DNA from: an uncultured Eubacteriales bacterium
GTDB taxonomy: Bacteria > Bacillota > Clostridia > Oscillospirales > CAG-272
Assembly (NCBI GenBank): GCA_905210485.1
Contig: CAJLXA010000004.1
Span: 7,586 to 71,585, forward strand
Length of the DNA stretch: 64,000 nucleotides
Reading direction: 5' to 3'
The position numbers and the translations under genes are program-made. Shown piece by piece: positions 8,706-18,683 of the stretch. How positions within the stretch are numbered: position 1 is the first letter of the stretch; the number at the start of each line of letters is the position of its first letter. The notes beneath the pieces were generated by a model. It did no database searches, was not told the origin of the DNA, and saw only the letters and a list, made by a program, of their open reading frames with translations.

Positions 8706-10030
8706 GACTGCTCCTTTACGCCGACAAGATCGTAATCTTCGGCCTCGGTAATTTTCACGCGGACAAACGTGCCGGGTTCAATCTTCTCTTTTGTGAGAAA
8801 ATACACTTTACCGTCCACGTCGGGCGCGTCGGCCTCACTGCGGCCGTAGTAACATTCGGCGACGGGGTCGTATCCCTCCGTCAGGACGGTGACCGTCGTA
8901 CCGATCTTCTTTTCCAGCAGGGAAAGGGAAATATCGGCCTGCGTTTCCATCAGAATATCGTAGCGATCCTGTTTTGTCTGTTCCGGAATCTGATCCGGCA
9001 TCGTCGCCGCCGGCGTTCCCTCTTCGGGGGAATAGATAAACGCGCCGAAGCGGTCGAACTTTTCCTTTTTGATATACGCGCACAGTTCCGCAAAATCCTC
9101 CTCCGTTTCGCCGGGGAAGCCGACGATGGCGGTGGTGCGGAGCGTGATACCCGGCACGGATTCGCGCAGGCGGCGCACCGCGTCGCGGATCACGGCGCTG
9201 TTGCCGTGGCGGTTCATGGCGGTGAGAATACGGTCGGAATAATGCTGAATCGGAATATCCATATATTTCAGAAGCCGCGGGTTGTCGCGCAGTTCGTACA
9301 CAAGCTCGTCCGTGATCTTGTCGGGATAGCAATAGAGAAGACGAATCCACGGAATGGAGGTCTCTTCGGTAATACGGCGTACAAGTTCCGCAAGGCTGTA
9401 GCGGCCGTAAAGATCAAGGCCGTAGCGCGACGTGTCCTGCGAGATCAGATTCAGTTCTTTCACGCCGAGCCGTTCGAGGTCGCGCGCCTCCGCGATGAGG
9501 TCTTCCATCGGGCGACTGCGGAAGCGGCCGCGGATAAGCGGAATGGCGCAATAAGTACAGCGGTTGTCGCACCCTTCGGCAATCTTCAGGTATGCCGTAT
9601 ATTCAGGCGTGGTCAGGACGCGGTCTCCGCCTAGGGGAGAGGTCTCCTTATCGTCAAAACTGCTGTATTTTTCGCCCCTGTCCACCGCACGGATAGCCTC
9701 TACGATATGGGACAGACTGCCCACGCCGACAATGGCGTCCACTTCCGGCATTTCGCGGAACACTTCGTCCCGGTATCGTTCCACAAGGCAACCTGTGGCG
9801 ATGATACCGCGGAGATGGCGCATGGTCTTCAGCGTTGCGACGTCAAGGATATTGTCGATCGACTCCTGTTTTGCGCTTTCAATGAAGCCGCAGGTATTGA
9901 CGATCACAATATCGGCGTCTATATCTTCGGAAACGATCTCATAACCGGCGTCGGCGATTTTTTTCAGCATCACTTCGGTATCCACCAGATTTTTTGCGCA
10001 TCCGAGGGAGATAAAACCGATTTTTGTCAT
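8702..10030 (-). CDS. rimO: Ribosomal protein S12 methylthiotransferase RimO
   Basis: Radical SAM enzyme that adds a methylthio group to a conserved aspartate of ribosomal protein S12. The 442-residue protein has the N-terminal UPF0004 domain with cluster cysteines 11, 47 and 81. The radical SAM motif CxxxCxxC is at Cys154, 158 and 161 (GCDNRCTYC). A C-terminal TRAM domain follows. The opening KIGFISLGCAKNLVDTE is typical of RimO rather than MiaB. It overlaps pgsA by 4 bases and follows the membrane protein gene by 6 bases. Confidence 0.96.
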   Translation of the reverse strand: MTKIGFISLGCAKNLVDTEVMLKKIADAGYEIVSEDIDADIVIVNTCGFIESAKQESIDNILDVATLKTMRHLRGIIATGCLVERYRDEVFREMPEVDAIVGVGSLSHIVEAIRAVDRGEKYSSFDDKETSPLGGDRVLTTPEYTAYLKIAEGCDNRCTYCAIPLIRGRFRSRPMEDLIAEARDLERLGVKELNLISQDTSRYGLDLYGRYSLAELVRRITEETSIPWIRLLYCYPDKITDELVYELRDNPRLLKYMDIPIQHYSDRILTAMNRHGNSAVIRDAVRRLRESVPGITLRTTAIVGFPGETEEDFAELCAYIKKEKFDRFGAFIYSPEEGTPAATMPDQIPEQTKQDRYDILMETQADISLSLLEKKIGTTVTVLTEGYDPVAECYYGRSEADAPDVDGKVYFLTKEKIEPGTFVRVKITEAEDYDLVGVKEQS

Positions 10031-10036
10031 ATAACC

Positions 10037-10576
10037 TCATTTCAGCAACCGCTCGAAGCGCGGCCGCAATTTGATAAAATAGAAGCGGACAAAACGGGTG
10101 AGCACAAGGTCGTAAAACACAAACGTGATATTGGCGACGAAAAACAGTATGATCTTAAGATACAGCGGCGTGCTCCCGGTATCCAGCATGAAAACATAAC
10201 AATAGAGAAAATACGCGCCGACAAGGACGGCGTTGAAATACAGGGTCTTCAGCGCGCGTGCCGCCGCGCGGGGCAGTTTTTCCATACGGAATTTGAGATA
10301 CGGATAGATGCCCGCGAACCCGACATAGAGGCAGGGAACGAACTTTGACGGCAAAAACAAAAACGAAAGGACGGACGTTCCCGCGTAGATCAGGAACGGA
10401 TAGCCCTGCTCCAGTTCCATCATGCCGAAAAGGACAAAGAGAGAAGAGAGCGCGAGCATGCACAGATCCATAACGTCAAGGAGCGTTCCTATCATAAGAA
10501 GCACCGTCGACAGGGCGACGGCCGCGGCCGCCAACGTCAGTTTCTTTACCGACAGATTCCGTCTGCTTTTCCTCAT
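10037..10576 (-). CDS. Conserved integral membrane protein of unknown function
   Basis: A 179-residue, strongly hydrophobic protein with about five predicted membrane helices, including TLAAAAVALSTVLLMIGTLL, FLIYAGTSVLSFLFL and IILFFVANITFVFYDLVLT. A compact helical membrane protein of this pattern (LLDVMDLCMLALSSLFVLFGMMELEQ...) is familiar from Clostridia genomes, but its role is not known to me. It lies 4 bases after the J-domain gene and 6 bases before rimO, so it is co-transcribed with both. A substrate-binding S component of an ECF transporter is a structural possibility only. Confidence 0.7.
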   Translation of the reverse strand: MRKSRRNLSVKKLTLAAAAVALSTVLLMIGTLLDVMDLCMLALSSLFVLFGMMELEQGYPFLIYAGTSVLSFLFLPSKFVPCLYVGFAGIYPYLKFRMEKLPRAAARALKTLYFNAVLVGAYFLYCYVFMLDTGSTPLYLKIILFFVANITFVFYDLVLTRFVRFYFIKLRPRFERLLK

Positions 10577-10580
10577 GGCG

Positions 10581-11207
10581 TCAGCAACGCGGCCCGCAGG
10601 AATTGCAAAGGCACTGCATGCACATCATAGAGGCGCAGAAATCGCAGGCGTCGCAGTCGGTACTGCGGCGGGGGTTTCCGTCCCCGTAATAGGTCTGGCC
10701 GAAAGCGTTCGATTTGTCGTTGAACATTTCTTTCGCTTTCTGATATTCCGCGTTACCGGGGTCCATATCGCATGCAATCTCCAGTTCGCGCATGGCGTCT
10801 CCCGTCCAGCCGCGGCGCATCAGGACAACGGAGCGCAGGTAATGCCAGTCGGCCGTGCGGGCGCTTTCGGGAATGGTATTGAGAAGCCTTTCGGCCTCGC
10901 CGAAACGGCCGTTGTTGAGCAAAACGCGTGCCTGATAGTACGGCGAATTCGGGTCGCCGCCCGCCGTGTAATGCTGTTGACTGCCTCCGGCGGTTCCCGC
11001 GCCGCTTTTCTCGCGGGCGCGCGCCTTGCTGATCTCGTCGTACGCCTCGTTTATCTCTTTCATTTTTTCGTTGGCGAGATCGGCGAGAGGATTATCCGCG
11101 CTGTAGTTATCGGGGTGATACTTGCGCGCTAAAGCGCGATAAGCGTTTTTCACCTCTTCGTCGGTGGCGTTCGGGGATATGCCGAGTACCTTGTAGGGGT
11201 CGTTCAT
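10581..11207 (-). CDS. J-domain protein with TPR segment and Cys-rich tail
   Basis: A probable Hsp70 co-chaperone of 208 residues. The N-terminal J domain (residues 3-65) carries the essential HPD triad at 31-33. A low-complexity Gly/Ser linker follows. Next are two TPR-like helical repeats (about 105-175: [36 protein letters not shown]). The tail has eight cysteines in the last 24 residues, which suggests metal binding or acylation. It lacks the DnaJ zinc finger and client-binding domains, so it is a specialised J protein. Its start overlaps the DUF5685 stop by one base (TAATG), and the pairing with DUF5685 is typical of Clostridia. The client is unknown. Confidence 0.85.
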   Translation of the reverse strand: MNDPYKVLGISPNATDEEVKNAYRALARKYHPDNYSADNPLADLANEKMKEINEAYDEISKARAREKSGAGTAGGSQQHYTAGGDPNSPYYQARVLLNNGRFGEAERLLNTIPESARTADWHYLRSVVLMRRGWTGDAMRELEIACDMDPGNAEYQKAKEMFNDKSNAFGQTYYGDGNPRRSTDCDACDFCASMMCMQCLCNSCGPRC

Positions 11208-12046
11208 TATGCATTTCCTTTCCGGTCAAGACGAACGTCAAGACCGAGATACAGTATATTTTTTATCAGCGCCGTCAGTTCGGGATCGCCGTCCTGCGGC
11301 AAGCCGGACAACGCCTTTTCGAGATCGTAGAGATCAAGGCGGATGGCGTCGGCCGCGGCCTTGCGGTTTTCCGCCGTCATCGGACGGTCGCCGTAAAGCG
11401 CGCGATAGGGATTGTAGCGATCTTTTTTCACATCGTCGGCATAGTCGTCATAAGCGTCGATCTTGTACACGATCCGTCCGAGGTGAAAACCGATTTCGTA
11501 AAGCGGTGTATCGCACGGCATTCCCTCCGCGAAGCACAGCCCCAGAATCTTCCCGGACACTTCGGCCGGCGCGTCAACCGACGGAACGTTTTCCCTCTCG
11601 ATAGCGGAAAGTTCCGTAAGCAGGCCGTCGATATTCTTTCTTAAAGACGTATGTCCCGCCTTTTTTTCCATATGCCGCATAAGGGGGGAGAGGAGCGCGG
11701 CGCGCAGTTTTTTCGCGCCGTGTTCATCGCCGTAATCATCGCGGTTCTTCGCCGCCGCGAGAATGGCGAAGATTGCCGCGCCCTCGCGGAGCGATTCCGT
11801 AACGGCCGCTTCCTTATGTTTTTTCCACGGGTGGGCGGCGCAACGGCGCGTCACCGTGGCGATATGCTTTTCCCGGTACAGACAGCGCGTCATCAAGAGA
11901 AAAACCGTGTCGTAATTCAGAAGAAACGAGGAGAAAAAGCCGGTCTCCTTTTTCATGGCGCGGCAAAGGCCGCAATAAAGCGCGCGGTAATACTCATATT
12001 CGCGGACGCGCAGTTCGGGCGTCCACGGCCGGACATAACCGAACAC
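11207..12046 (-). CDS. DUF5685 family protein
   Basis: A 279-residue protein, first in a five-gene operon. The GTG at 12046 is used because GGAGGTG lies 6 bases upstream. The opening [25 protein letters not shown] is the family hallmark, with the CGLC cysteine pair near residue 30. It is mostly alpha-helical with no signal peptide. The constant neighbourhood with a J-domain protein suggests a role in protein folding or assembly with Hsp70, but the activity is not known. The Cys and His residues could bind a metal. Confidence 0.8.
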   Translation of the reverse strand: MFGYVRPWTPELRVREYEYYRALYCGLCRAMKKETGFFSSFLLNYDTVFLLMTRCLYREKHIATVTRRCAAHPWKKHKEAAVTESLREGAAIFAILAAAKNRDDYGDEHGAKKLRAALLSPLMRHMEKKAGHTSLRKNIDGLLTELSAIERENVPSVDAPAEVSGKILGLCFAEGMPCDTPLYEIGFHLGRIVYKIDAYDDYADDVKKDRYNPYRALYGDRPMTAENRKAAADAIRLDLYDLEKALSGLPQDGDPELTALIKNILYLGLDVRLDRKGNA

Positions 12047-12079
12047 GGCGTTTCACCTCCGCGGAAAATCTTTACTTAT

Positions 12080-12085
12080 ATTGTA
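12080..12085 (-). promoter_or_regulatory. Possible -10 (TACAAT) of the DUF5685-pgsA operon
   Basis: TACAAT on the minus strand, about 35 bases before the GTG start. No good -35 element was found at 16-18 bases, so this is tentative. Confidence 0.35.
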
Positions 12086-12158
12086 GTCCGTTCGCACGGA
12101 AAATCCGTCACGGAAACGTATACGGGTTGTAAATTCTTTTTAAAGAATCGGCTCTCCG

Positions 12159-14585
12159 TCAGTTTTTCGCTCTTTTGGCGGCATACCCGGAGACTGCGGC
12201 GGAAATCTTCTGCCACAGGAACTTCAGAAGTATGTGCAGGGGGATTGCGATCAGAACGATGACGCCGAGCGTCAGAAGCACTTCACGGGAAAGCACCGAT
12301 ACGCCGAAGTCGAAAAGATCGTGGTACAGAACAGAGAACACAAACGCGCAGAGACCGAGGCCGATGAACGCGAAGGCCAGCGTTCCGATGCGGAAACGGT
12401 TCAGGGGAATACAGAGGAACACGAGGTTGACAAGACCCGCCATCGTGAACGCAAGCGTGAGAAGCGACAGGTAGGCGGCGTTATCCGGGAACAGGCCGAA
12501 TCCATTATGCATAATCATGACGGAGATCGTGGCGAAGAACATAAGCAGCGCGTCGGGAACGCATTTCTTCAGCACCTGCTTCAAGAAACTGCCCTCGATC
12601 AGGTTTTTGTTCGGTTCAAGCGCCAGAATGACGGACGGAATACCCGTAACGAACACTTCGAGCATGGTCAGCATATTGGTTTCAAACGGATACTTCTGTC
12701 CGAAGATCACGCAACCGACCGAAAGGAGAATCACGCAGAAGGTTTTCATAAGGAAAAGGGAAGACGCACGCTGGACGTTATTCACGACCTGCCGCCCCTC
12801 GCATACCACGCTGGGGAGAGAAGCGAAATTATTGTTCATCAGAACAATGTTGCTGAGGCCGCGGGCGACGTCGCTGCCGTCCGCCATGGCGATGGAGCAA
12901 TCCGCTTCTTTCAGGGCAAGCGTATCGTTGACGCCGTCGCCGGTCATGGCCACGACGTATCCCTTTGCTTTCAGAGTTTTCACAAGCGTATGCTTCTGTT
13001 CGGGAGAAACGCGGCCGAAAACCGTATAGTCGTCGGCAATTCCGGCAACTTCCTCTTCGGTCATGCCCTCAAGCGATATGCAACGGTCGGCATTTTCCAC
13101 GCCGACGCGGCGGGCGATACTGGCAACGGTTATCGGGTTGTCGCCGGAGATGATCTTGATATGTACGCGGTTTTCACGGAACCAGCGAATGGTGTCGTAC
13201 GCTTCTTCGCGGATATGATCTTCCAGTACGATCAATGCGGCGGGCGTCATGGGAGGGAGCGCGTCCTCGGTCAGCGTCTCGTCGGATTTTGCAAGAAGAA
13301 GGACGCGTTTGCCGTCTTTCGCGTAAGCGTCGATTTCGGCAAGAATGTCGTCGGGAAGTTTTCCCACATTCAGGAATTCGGGAGCGCCGATGGCATATGT
13401 GCCGAAGTTTTCAAGCGATGTGGCGGTGTATTTCCGTTTTGACGAAAAGGGAATGTTATACAGCGCCGCGGGAATATCTTCCGCCGTATAATGCCGGATC
13501 AGCGCCTGCGACGTAAAGTTCTGCGATGTCTGCGCCGCCATGATACCGGCGACCGCGCGGGCGATGTCCACGTCCTCCGTAAGTTTACGGTCGCAGGCCA
13601 CGCGCATCGTACCGTCGGTGATGGTGCCCGTTTTGTCAAGGCACAGCATATTGGTGCGGGACAGCATTTCCACGCTGTAAATATCGCGTACAAGCGTTTG
13701 TTTATACTTCAGTTTGATAACGCCGATCGACAGGGCGACCGTGATAAGCAGGAACATGCCCGCAGGAATCATGCCCTGTACCGATCCCGTCGTTGCCAGA
13801 AGCGCGCGGTACACGTCGCCGCCGGTCGTGCGGTAATTGTTGAAAAACATCAGCGCGGCAAACGGAAGAATACAGATGCCGATGACGCGGATAAAGCGGT
13901 TGATGTCGCGGAAAAGATCGGAATTCGGACTTTTGAAGGCTTTGGCGGCCTTGGCGATCTGCTGAATATAACTGTCCGCGCCGACTTTATCAATGCGGGC
14001 GCGAAGTCCGCCGGCCGAAACAAAGCTCCCGGCATATACCGTGTCGCCGGCCTCTTTCTTGATACCGTCGGATTCGCCGGTCAGCAGGCTTTCGTTCATT
14101 TCGGCCTTACCGTCGACCACCACGGCGTCCGCCGGAATCTGCGAACCGGTTTCAAAGCAGACGATGTCATCAATCACCAGTTCTTCCGGGGGCAGGAGCA
14201 TATGCTCGCCGTCGCGTATCACGTCGATACGGGGCGCCACCACAAGCGCGAGCTGTTCCACCTGCCGTTTGGCGCGGATTTCCTGAATAATGGCAAGGGC
14301 GGTATTGGCAAGAATCACGACGATGAAAAACAGATGGCCGATACTCGTAACGTCGGGGCGCAAAATAAGGATCGCCAGATTGACGGCAAATATAATCAGC
14401 CAGATGAGGTTAAAGAATGTGCAGATATTGTCCGCAAAAATCTTTTTGTAAGTCTTGGCGCTGGGGTCGGGAATAATATTCTGGTACCCCTTTTTTTTGC
14501 GTTCTTCGGCTTCGGCGGCGGTAAGCCCCTTTTCGGGATCGGGACAAAGACGCGCAATCGGCGCTCTTTCAACGGTCTTTTTCAT
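12159..14585 (-). CDS. P-type cation-transporting ATPase (CtpE-like)
   Basis: An 808-residue ion pump of the plasma membrane. The ATG at 14585 is preceded by GGAGAAACT; an upstream in-frame ATG lacks a ribosome binding site. Visible landmarks are the actuator loop TGESDGIKKE, the phosphorylation motif DKTGTITDG (Asp317), the hinge MTGDGVNDTLALKEADCSIAM, and about ten membrane helices. There is no N-terminal heavy-metal-binding CxxC domain. The helix-4 motif reads MIPAGMFLL instead of the PEGL of calcium pumps, so the membrane Glu is absent and the ion cannot be predicted. The best match by pattern is the Firmicutes/Actinobacteria CtpE-like group, linked to calcium or other cations. It is monocistronic with its own consensus promoter. 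Confidence 0.88.
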   Translation of the reverse strand: MKKTVERAPIARLCPDPEKGLTAAEAEERKKKGYQNIIPDPSAKTYKKIFADNICTFFNLIWLIIFAVNLAILILRPDVTSIGHLFFIVVILANTALAIIQEIRAKRQVEQLALVVAPRIDVIRDGEHMLLPPEELVIDDIVCFETGSQIPADAVVVDGKAEMNESLLTGESDGIKKEAGDTVYAGSFVSAGGLRARIDKVGADSYIQQIAKAAKAFKSPNSDLFRDINRFIRVIGICILPFAALMFFNNYRTTGGDVYRALLATTGSVQGMIPAGMFLLITVALSIGVIKLKYKQTLVRDIYSVEMLSRTNMLCLDKTGTITDGTMRVACDRKLTEDVDIARAVAGIMAAQTSQNFTSQALIRHYTAEDIPAALYNIPFSSKRKYTATSLENFGTYAIGAPEFLNVGKLPDDILAEIDAYAKDGKRVLLLAKSDETLTEDALPPMTPAALIVLEDHIREEAYDTIRWFRENRVHIKIISGDNPITVASIARRVGVENADRCISLEGMTEEEVAGIADDYTVFGRVSPEQKHTLVKTLKAKGYVVAMTGDGVNDTLALKEADCSIAMADGSDVARGLSNIVLMNNNFASLPSVVCEGRQVVNNVQRASSLFLMKTFCVILLSVGCVIFGQKYPFETNMLTMLEVFVTGIPSVILALEPNKNLIEGSFLKQVLKKCVPDALLMFFATISVMIMHNGFGLFPDNAAYLSLLTLAFTMAGLVNLVFLCIPLNRFRIGTLAFAFIGLGLCAFVFSVLYHDLFDFGVSVLSREVLLTLGVIVLIAIPLHILLKFLWQKISAAVSGYAAKRAKN

Positions 14586-14651
14586 AGTTTCTCCGTAGTC
14601 ATGAATTTCCGCACGCTTCGCGCGCGAAGATAGAATATACATACGCTATTT

Positions 14652-14680
14652 ATTGTAACACACCCCACGGAAATTGTCAA
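14652..14680 (-). promoter_or_regulatory. Sigma-A promoter of the P-type ATPase gene
   Basis: TTGACA (14680-14675), 17-base spacer, TACAAT (14657-14652) on the minus strand. The leader is about 60 bases. Confidence 0.85.
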
Positions 14681-14814
14681 TGAATTCGCGGGAATGTCTT
14701 TTGTTTTCTTTCGTTTACAAAAGCAGGAGAAACGCCCGAATATGCTTTTCATCTATGTCCTCCCGCGCCGGCGCCCATGTTCTTTTATCCCGCCGCGGCG
14801 GGAAAAGAAAAAAC

Positions 14815-14844
14815 GGCGGGACTGAGTTTCCGCTCAGTCCCGCC
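14815..14844 (-). terminator. Terminator of the ABC exporter operon
   Basis: GGCGGGACTGAG and CTCAGTCCCGCC form a 12-bp stem with a 6-base loop. On the minus strand it is followed by GTTTTTTCTTTTC. It is 6 bases past the gene end. Confidence 0.9.
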
Positions 14845-14850
14845 CCGGCG

Positions 14851-16761
14851 TTACTCCAGTTCAAACGCGCCGGTATACAATTGATAATACGTGCCTTTTT
14901 CGGCAATAAGCGCCTCATGATTGCCGCGTTCGATAATCCGGCCGTGGTCAAGAACCATGATGACGTCGGAATTTCTGACCGTGGACAAGCGGTGCGCGAT
15001 CACAAAGACCGTGCGCCCCTCCATCAGTTTATCCATACCGCGCTGTACAATGGCTTCGGTACGCGTGTCAATGGAGGAGGTCGCCTCGTCCAGAATCATG
15101 ACCGGCGGATCGGCCACCGCCGCGCGGGCGATCGCCAGAAGCTGCCGCTGTCCCTGCGAAAGGTTACTGCCGTTTGCGTGAAGAACCGTGTCGTAGCCGT
15201 TCGGCAGACGCGAAATGAAATCGTCCGCGCCCGCAAGACGTGCCGCGGCGCGGCAGGCTTCGTCATCGGCGTCGAGGCGGCCGTATCGGATATTCTCCAT
15301 GACCGTACCGCTGAAAAGATTCGTGTCCTGCAATACGATGCCGAGGGAACGGCGCAGGTCGGCCTTTTTTATCTTGTTGATATTGATGCCGTCATAACGT
15401 ATTTTACCGTCGGCAATATCATAAAAGCGGTTGATAAGATTGGTTATGGTCGTTTTGCCCGCGCCCGTCGCGCCGACAAAGGCCACTTTCTGACCCGGTT
15501 CGGCATAGACGGAAACGCCGTGCAGCACGGTTTTCCCCTCTTCGTAACCGAAATCCACGTCCGTGAGGCGCACGTCGCCGCGGAGAAGCGTATAGGTGAC
15601 GCTTCCGTCGTCTTTATGCGGATGCTTCCATGCCCAAATACCGGTATGCTCCGGCGTTTCCGTCAGATTGCCGTTTTCGTCGTATCTGGCATTGACAAGC
15701 GTGACGTAGCCGTTGTCTTCCTCCGGCTTTTCGTCCATCAGCGAAAACAGGCGTTCGCCGCCCGCCGCGCCCATAACGATGGCGTTGATCTGCTGGGAAA
15801 GCTGGTTGATATTGCCCGTAAACTGCTTTGTCATGTTGAGGAACGGCACAAGAACGGTAATATTGAAAGCGAGGCCGGAAACGCTGACATTCGGCAGATT
15901 CGTCACGAGGAAAATACCGCCGATCACCGCCACCAGCACATAAAGCACGTTGCCGATATTCATAATGATCGGGCCGAGCGTATTGGCATACGCATGGGCG
16001 CGGTAACTGTCTTCGTACAGCGCGTTGTTGATTGCGTCAAAATCGCGTTTGGAGGCGGTTTCATGCGAGAAAACCTTGACGACCTTCTGGCCGTTCATCA
16101 TTTCCTGCACATAGCCTTCGGTTCTCGCAACGGCCTCCTGTTGCCGCACGAAATACCGCGCGGAGCCGCCGCCGATCTTCTTGGAGACAAACAGCATGGC
16201 CACAACGCCGAGCAATACGACGAGCGTCATCCACAGGCTGTAATAGATCATGATGGCCAGCACGGCAAGAACGATAATGGCCGAATTGAGAAGCGCGGGC
16301 AATGCCTCGGAGATCAACTGCCGCACAGCGTCGATGTCGTTTGTGTAGAAACTCATGATGTCGCCGTGTTTATGCGTGTCAAAGTAGCGGATCGGCAGGT
16401 TCTGCATACCGTCGAACATCGTGCGGCGCAGTTTCGCGAGGAATCCCTGCGTGATATGCGCCATCAGTTGCGTATAAAGCGTAATCGCCGCAATGGAGAT
16501 GAGGTAGAGGATTACAAGAAGCGCAAGAAGCGGTACGATCTCTGCGGAGGCGCCCGTCCAGTCGCGCGCCGTATAATGCGTTTCGATGACTTCAAGAACC
16601 TTCTGGATAAAAACGGCGGGAATAGCCGCGGTCACCGACGATATGACGATACAGACGGCCGTAACGGGGACGAGAACGGGATAATAGCGGCAGAGCAGAC
16701 GGATAAGGCGCATAAGCGTGCCAGCGCTCTTTTTCCGATCACGGTTATCAATCATTTTCAT
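14851..16761 (-). CDS. ABC exporter half-transporter, catalytic-site subunit
   Basis: The second subunit of a heterodimeric exporter of drugs, lipids or peptides. It has 636 residues: an N-terminal six-helix membrane domain, then an ATPase domain. The ATG at 16761 follows GGAGG by 8 bases and overlaps the upstream gene by 14 bases. Walker A is VGATGAGKTT near residue 430. The signature is degenerate, LSQGQ instead of LSGGQ. Walker B with catalytic Glu is MILDEATSSID near 555. An extra segment between the domains (about 365-400, GIWAWKHPH) is typical of this Clostridia subfamily. The substrate is unknown. Confidence 0.92.
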   Translation of the reverse strand: MKMIDNRDRKKSAGTLMRLIRLLCRYYPVLVPVTAVCIVISSVTAAIPAVFIQKVLEVIETHYTARDWTGASAEIVPLLALLVILYLISIAAITLYTQLMAHITQGFLAKLRRTMFDGMQNLPIRYFDTHKHGDIMSFYTNDIDAVRQLISEALPALLNSAIIVLAVLAIMIYYSLWMTLVVLLGVVAMLFVSKKIGGGSARYFVRQQEAVARTEGYVQEMMNGQKVVKVFSHETASKRDFDAINNALYEDSYRAHAYANTLGPIIMNIGNVLYVLVAVIGGIFLVTNLPNVSVSGLAFNITVLVPFLNMTKQFTGNINQLSQQINAIVMGAAGGERLFSLMDEKPEEDNGYVTLVNARYDENGNLTETPEHTGIWAWKHPHKDDGSVTYTLLRGDVRLTDVDFGYEEGKTVLHGVSVYAEPGQKVAFVGATGAGKTTITNLINRFYDIADGKIRYDGININKIKKADLRRSLGIVLQDTNLFSGTVMENIRYGRLDADDEACRAAARLAGADDFISRLPNGYDTVLHANGSNLSQGQRQLLAIARAAVADPPVMILDEATSSIDTRTEAIVQRGMDKLMEGRTVFVIAHRLSTVRNSDVIMVLDHGRIIERGNHEALIAEKGTYYQLYTGAFELE

Positions 16762-18496
16762 TCTGCTGTCCTCCGCTTGTCTGTTGTTCATACACTTCCC
16801 GGTAAATATCGCATGTCAGGAGAAGTTCCTTGTGCGTACCGGCCGCCGCGATCCGCCCCTGATCGAGAACCAGAATCATATCGGCATCCTCAACGGAAGA
16901 GATACGCTGTGCGATGATGATCTTCGTTGTTTCGGGAATATAGGTACGGAATCCTGCGCGGATACAGGCGTCGGTTTTCGTATCGACGGCGCTTGTCGAG
17001 TCGTCGAGGATCAGAATCTTCGGCTTTTTCAGAAGCGCGCGGGCAATGCACAAACGCTGTTTCTGGCCGCCGGAAACATTGGTACCGCCCTGTTCGATAT
17101 GCGTATCGTATCCTTCCGGGAAACCGCGCACAAAATGGTCCGCGGCGGCAAGGCGACACGCTTCTTCGATCTCTTCATCGGTCGCGGCGGGATTGCCCCA
17201 ACGGAGATTTTCTTTGATCGTTCCCGAAAACAAAAGGTTTTTCTGCAAAACCATCGCCACCGCGCCGCGGAGCGTGTCGATGTCATAATCGCGCACGTCC
17301 ACGCCGCCGACCTTCACCGATCCGACGGAAACGTCGTAAAGCCGCGGAATCAGCTGAACCAGCGTGGATTTTGAAGAACCGGTACCGCCGATCACTCCGA
17401 CCGTCATGCCCGACGCAATATGCAGGTCAATATCGGCCAGCGCGTATTTTTCGGCGTTTTTGGCGTATTTGAAAGAAACGTTATCGAAATCCACCGAACC
17501 GTCGGCCACGGCGGTAACGGGATGCGCGGGATTTTTCAGCGTAGGCTCTTCGCCGAGGACTTCGCAGATACGCTTGGCGGATTCGACCGACATGGTGATG
17601 ATAACATAGATCATCGCGAGCATCATAAGCGAAATGAGAATCTGCATGCCGTAGGTCAGCATGGCGGAGATCTGTCCGACGTCAAGATCGCGGCCGCCGC
17701 TTGTAATCGTCATGCGCGAACCGAAGAACAGAACGAAAATCATGTTGAAATACAGGCATATCTGCATGACCGGGCGATCCCATGCAACGATGCGTTCCGC
17801 ACGCGTGAAATCGGCGCAGATGTCGTCCGTTGCGGCGCCGAACTTCTTTTTCTCGTATTCTTCGCGGGCAAAGCCTTTGACAACGCGCATACCGCGGACG
17901 TTTTCTTCGATGGATTCGTTCAGGCGGTCATATTTCTTGAAGACGCTGCGGAACGCGGGCATGGCCTTTTTGCCAATCATAAACAGCGCAAACGCCAGCA
18001 CGGGCACGGCGATGACAAACGCGGTAACGAGAAAGCCTCCCATTATGTAGGCCATCACGATGGAAAAGACAAGCATAAGGGGACTGCGGATTGCGGTACG
18101 GATGATCATCATGTAAGACATCTGCACGTTCGACACGTCGGTCGTCATACGCGTGACGAGCGAAGAAGGGGAAAATTTGTCGATATTATCGAACGAATAG
18201 TCCTGCACTTTATAAAACAGATCATGCCGGAGATTCTTCGCAAAGCCGGCAGAGGCGCGGGAACAGGTATATCCCGCAACGCCGCCGCAAACCAGCGACA
18301 GACAGGCCATCAGAACCAGAATAAGACCGATTTTTATAATCGTGGCGATCTCGGCGCCGGCCTTGATGCGGTTCACGAGATTGGAGGTGATAAAGGGGAT
18401 AAACGTTTCGATAACCGCTTCGCCCAATATGAAAATCAGCGTGAGAATCGTTTCTTTTTTGTACTCTCTCACGCACTGCGCCAGCCTTTTCAGCAT
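16748..18496 (-). CDS. ABC exporter half-transporter, degenerate-site subunit
   Basis: A 582-residue partner of the downstream half-transporter. Six membrane helices come first, then an ATPase domain with Walker A GGTGSSKST (near residue 372), a good signature VSGGQKQR, and Walker B ILILDDSTSAVD (near 497). The residue after the Walker B Asp is Asp rather than the catalytic Glu. Together with LSQGQ in the partner this gives one degenerate and one active nucleotide site, as in BmrCD- or LmrCD-type heterodimers. The genes overlap by 14 bases and share a promoter. Multidrug or lipid export is the usual role of relatives; the substrate here is not shown. Confidence 0.92.
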   Translation of the reverse strand: MLKRLAQCVREYKKETILTLIFILGEAVIETFIPFITSNLVNRIKAGAEIATIIKIGLILVLMACLSLVCGGVAGYTCSRASAGFAKNLRHDLFYKVQDYSFDNIDKFSPSSLVTRMTTDVSNVQMSYMMIIRTAIRSPLMLVFSIVMAYIMGGFLVTAFVIAVPVLAFALFMIGKKAMPAFRSVFKKYDRLNESIEENVRGMRVVKGFAREEYEKKKFGAATDDICADFTRAERIVAWDRPVMQICLYFNMIFVLFFGSRMTITSGGRDLDVGQISAMLTYGMQILISLMMLAMIYVIITMSVESAKRICEVLGEEPTLKNPAHPVTAVADGSVDFDNVSFKYAKNAEKYALADIDLHIASGMTVGVIGGTGSSKSTLVQLIPRLYDVSVGSVKVGGVDVRDYDIDTLRGAVAMVLQKNLLFSGTIKENLRWGNPAATDEEIEEACRLAAADHFVRGFPEGYDTHIEQGGTNVSGGQKQRLCIARALLKKPKILILDDSTSAVDTKTDACIRAGFRTYIPETTKIIIAQRISSVEDADMILVLDQGRIAAAGTHKELLLTCDIYREVYEQQTSGGQQNEND

Positions 18497-18597
18497 AAAC
18501 GGGATTCCTTTCCGCCGCTATGCGGCATGTAAAGTCGAAAATAAGCCGTGAAAAAGAAGCGCCCGCGGGCACCTGTTCCACGACAGTCGGTTTTGCT

Positions 18598-18626
18598 ATT
18601 ATACCGCGTATTTTTTTATTTGTCAC
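18598..18626 (-). promoter_or_regulatory. Promoter of the ABC exporter operon
   Basis: GTGACA (18626-18621), 17 bases, TATAAT (18603-18598) on the minus strand, about 100 bases before the start codon. Confidence 0.75.
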
Positions 18627-18683
18627 GCGGAATTTCAAGCATTTAACAATTTATTTACAATACAATATAAGGATTCGGATAAG

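Noticed and set aside
14674..16917. Long plus-strand open frames opposite the ABC genes and similar ones over many minus-strand genes
   Set aside because: They are codon-register antisense shadows with Arg/His/Gly-rich translations, lacking recognisable domains.
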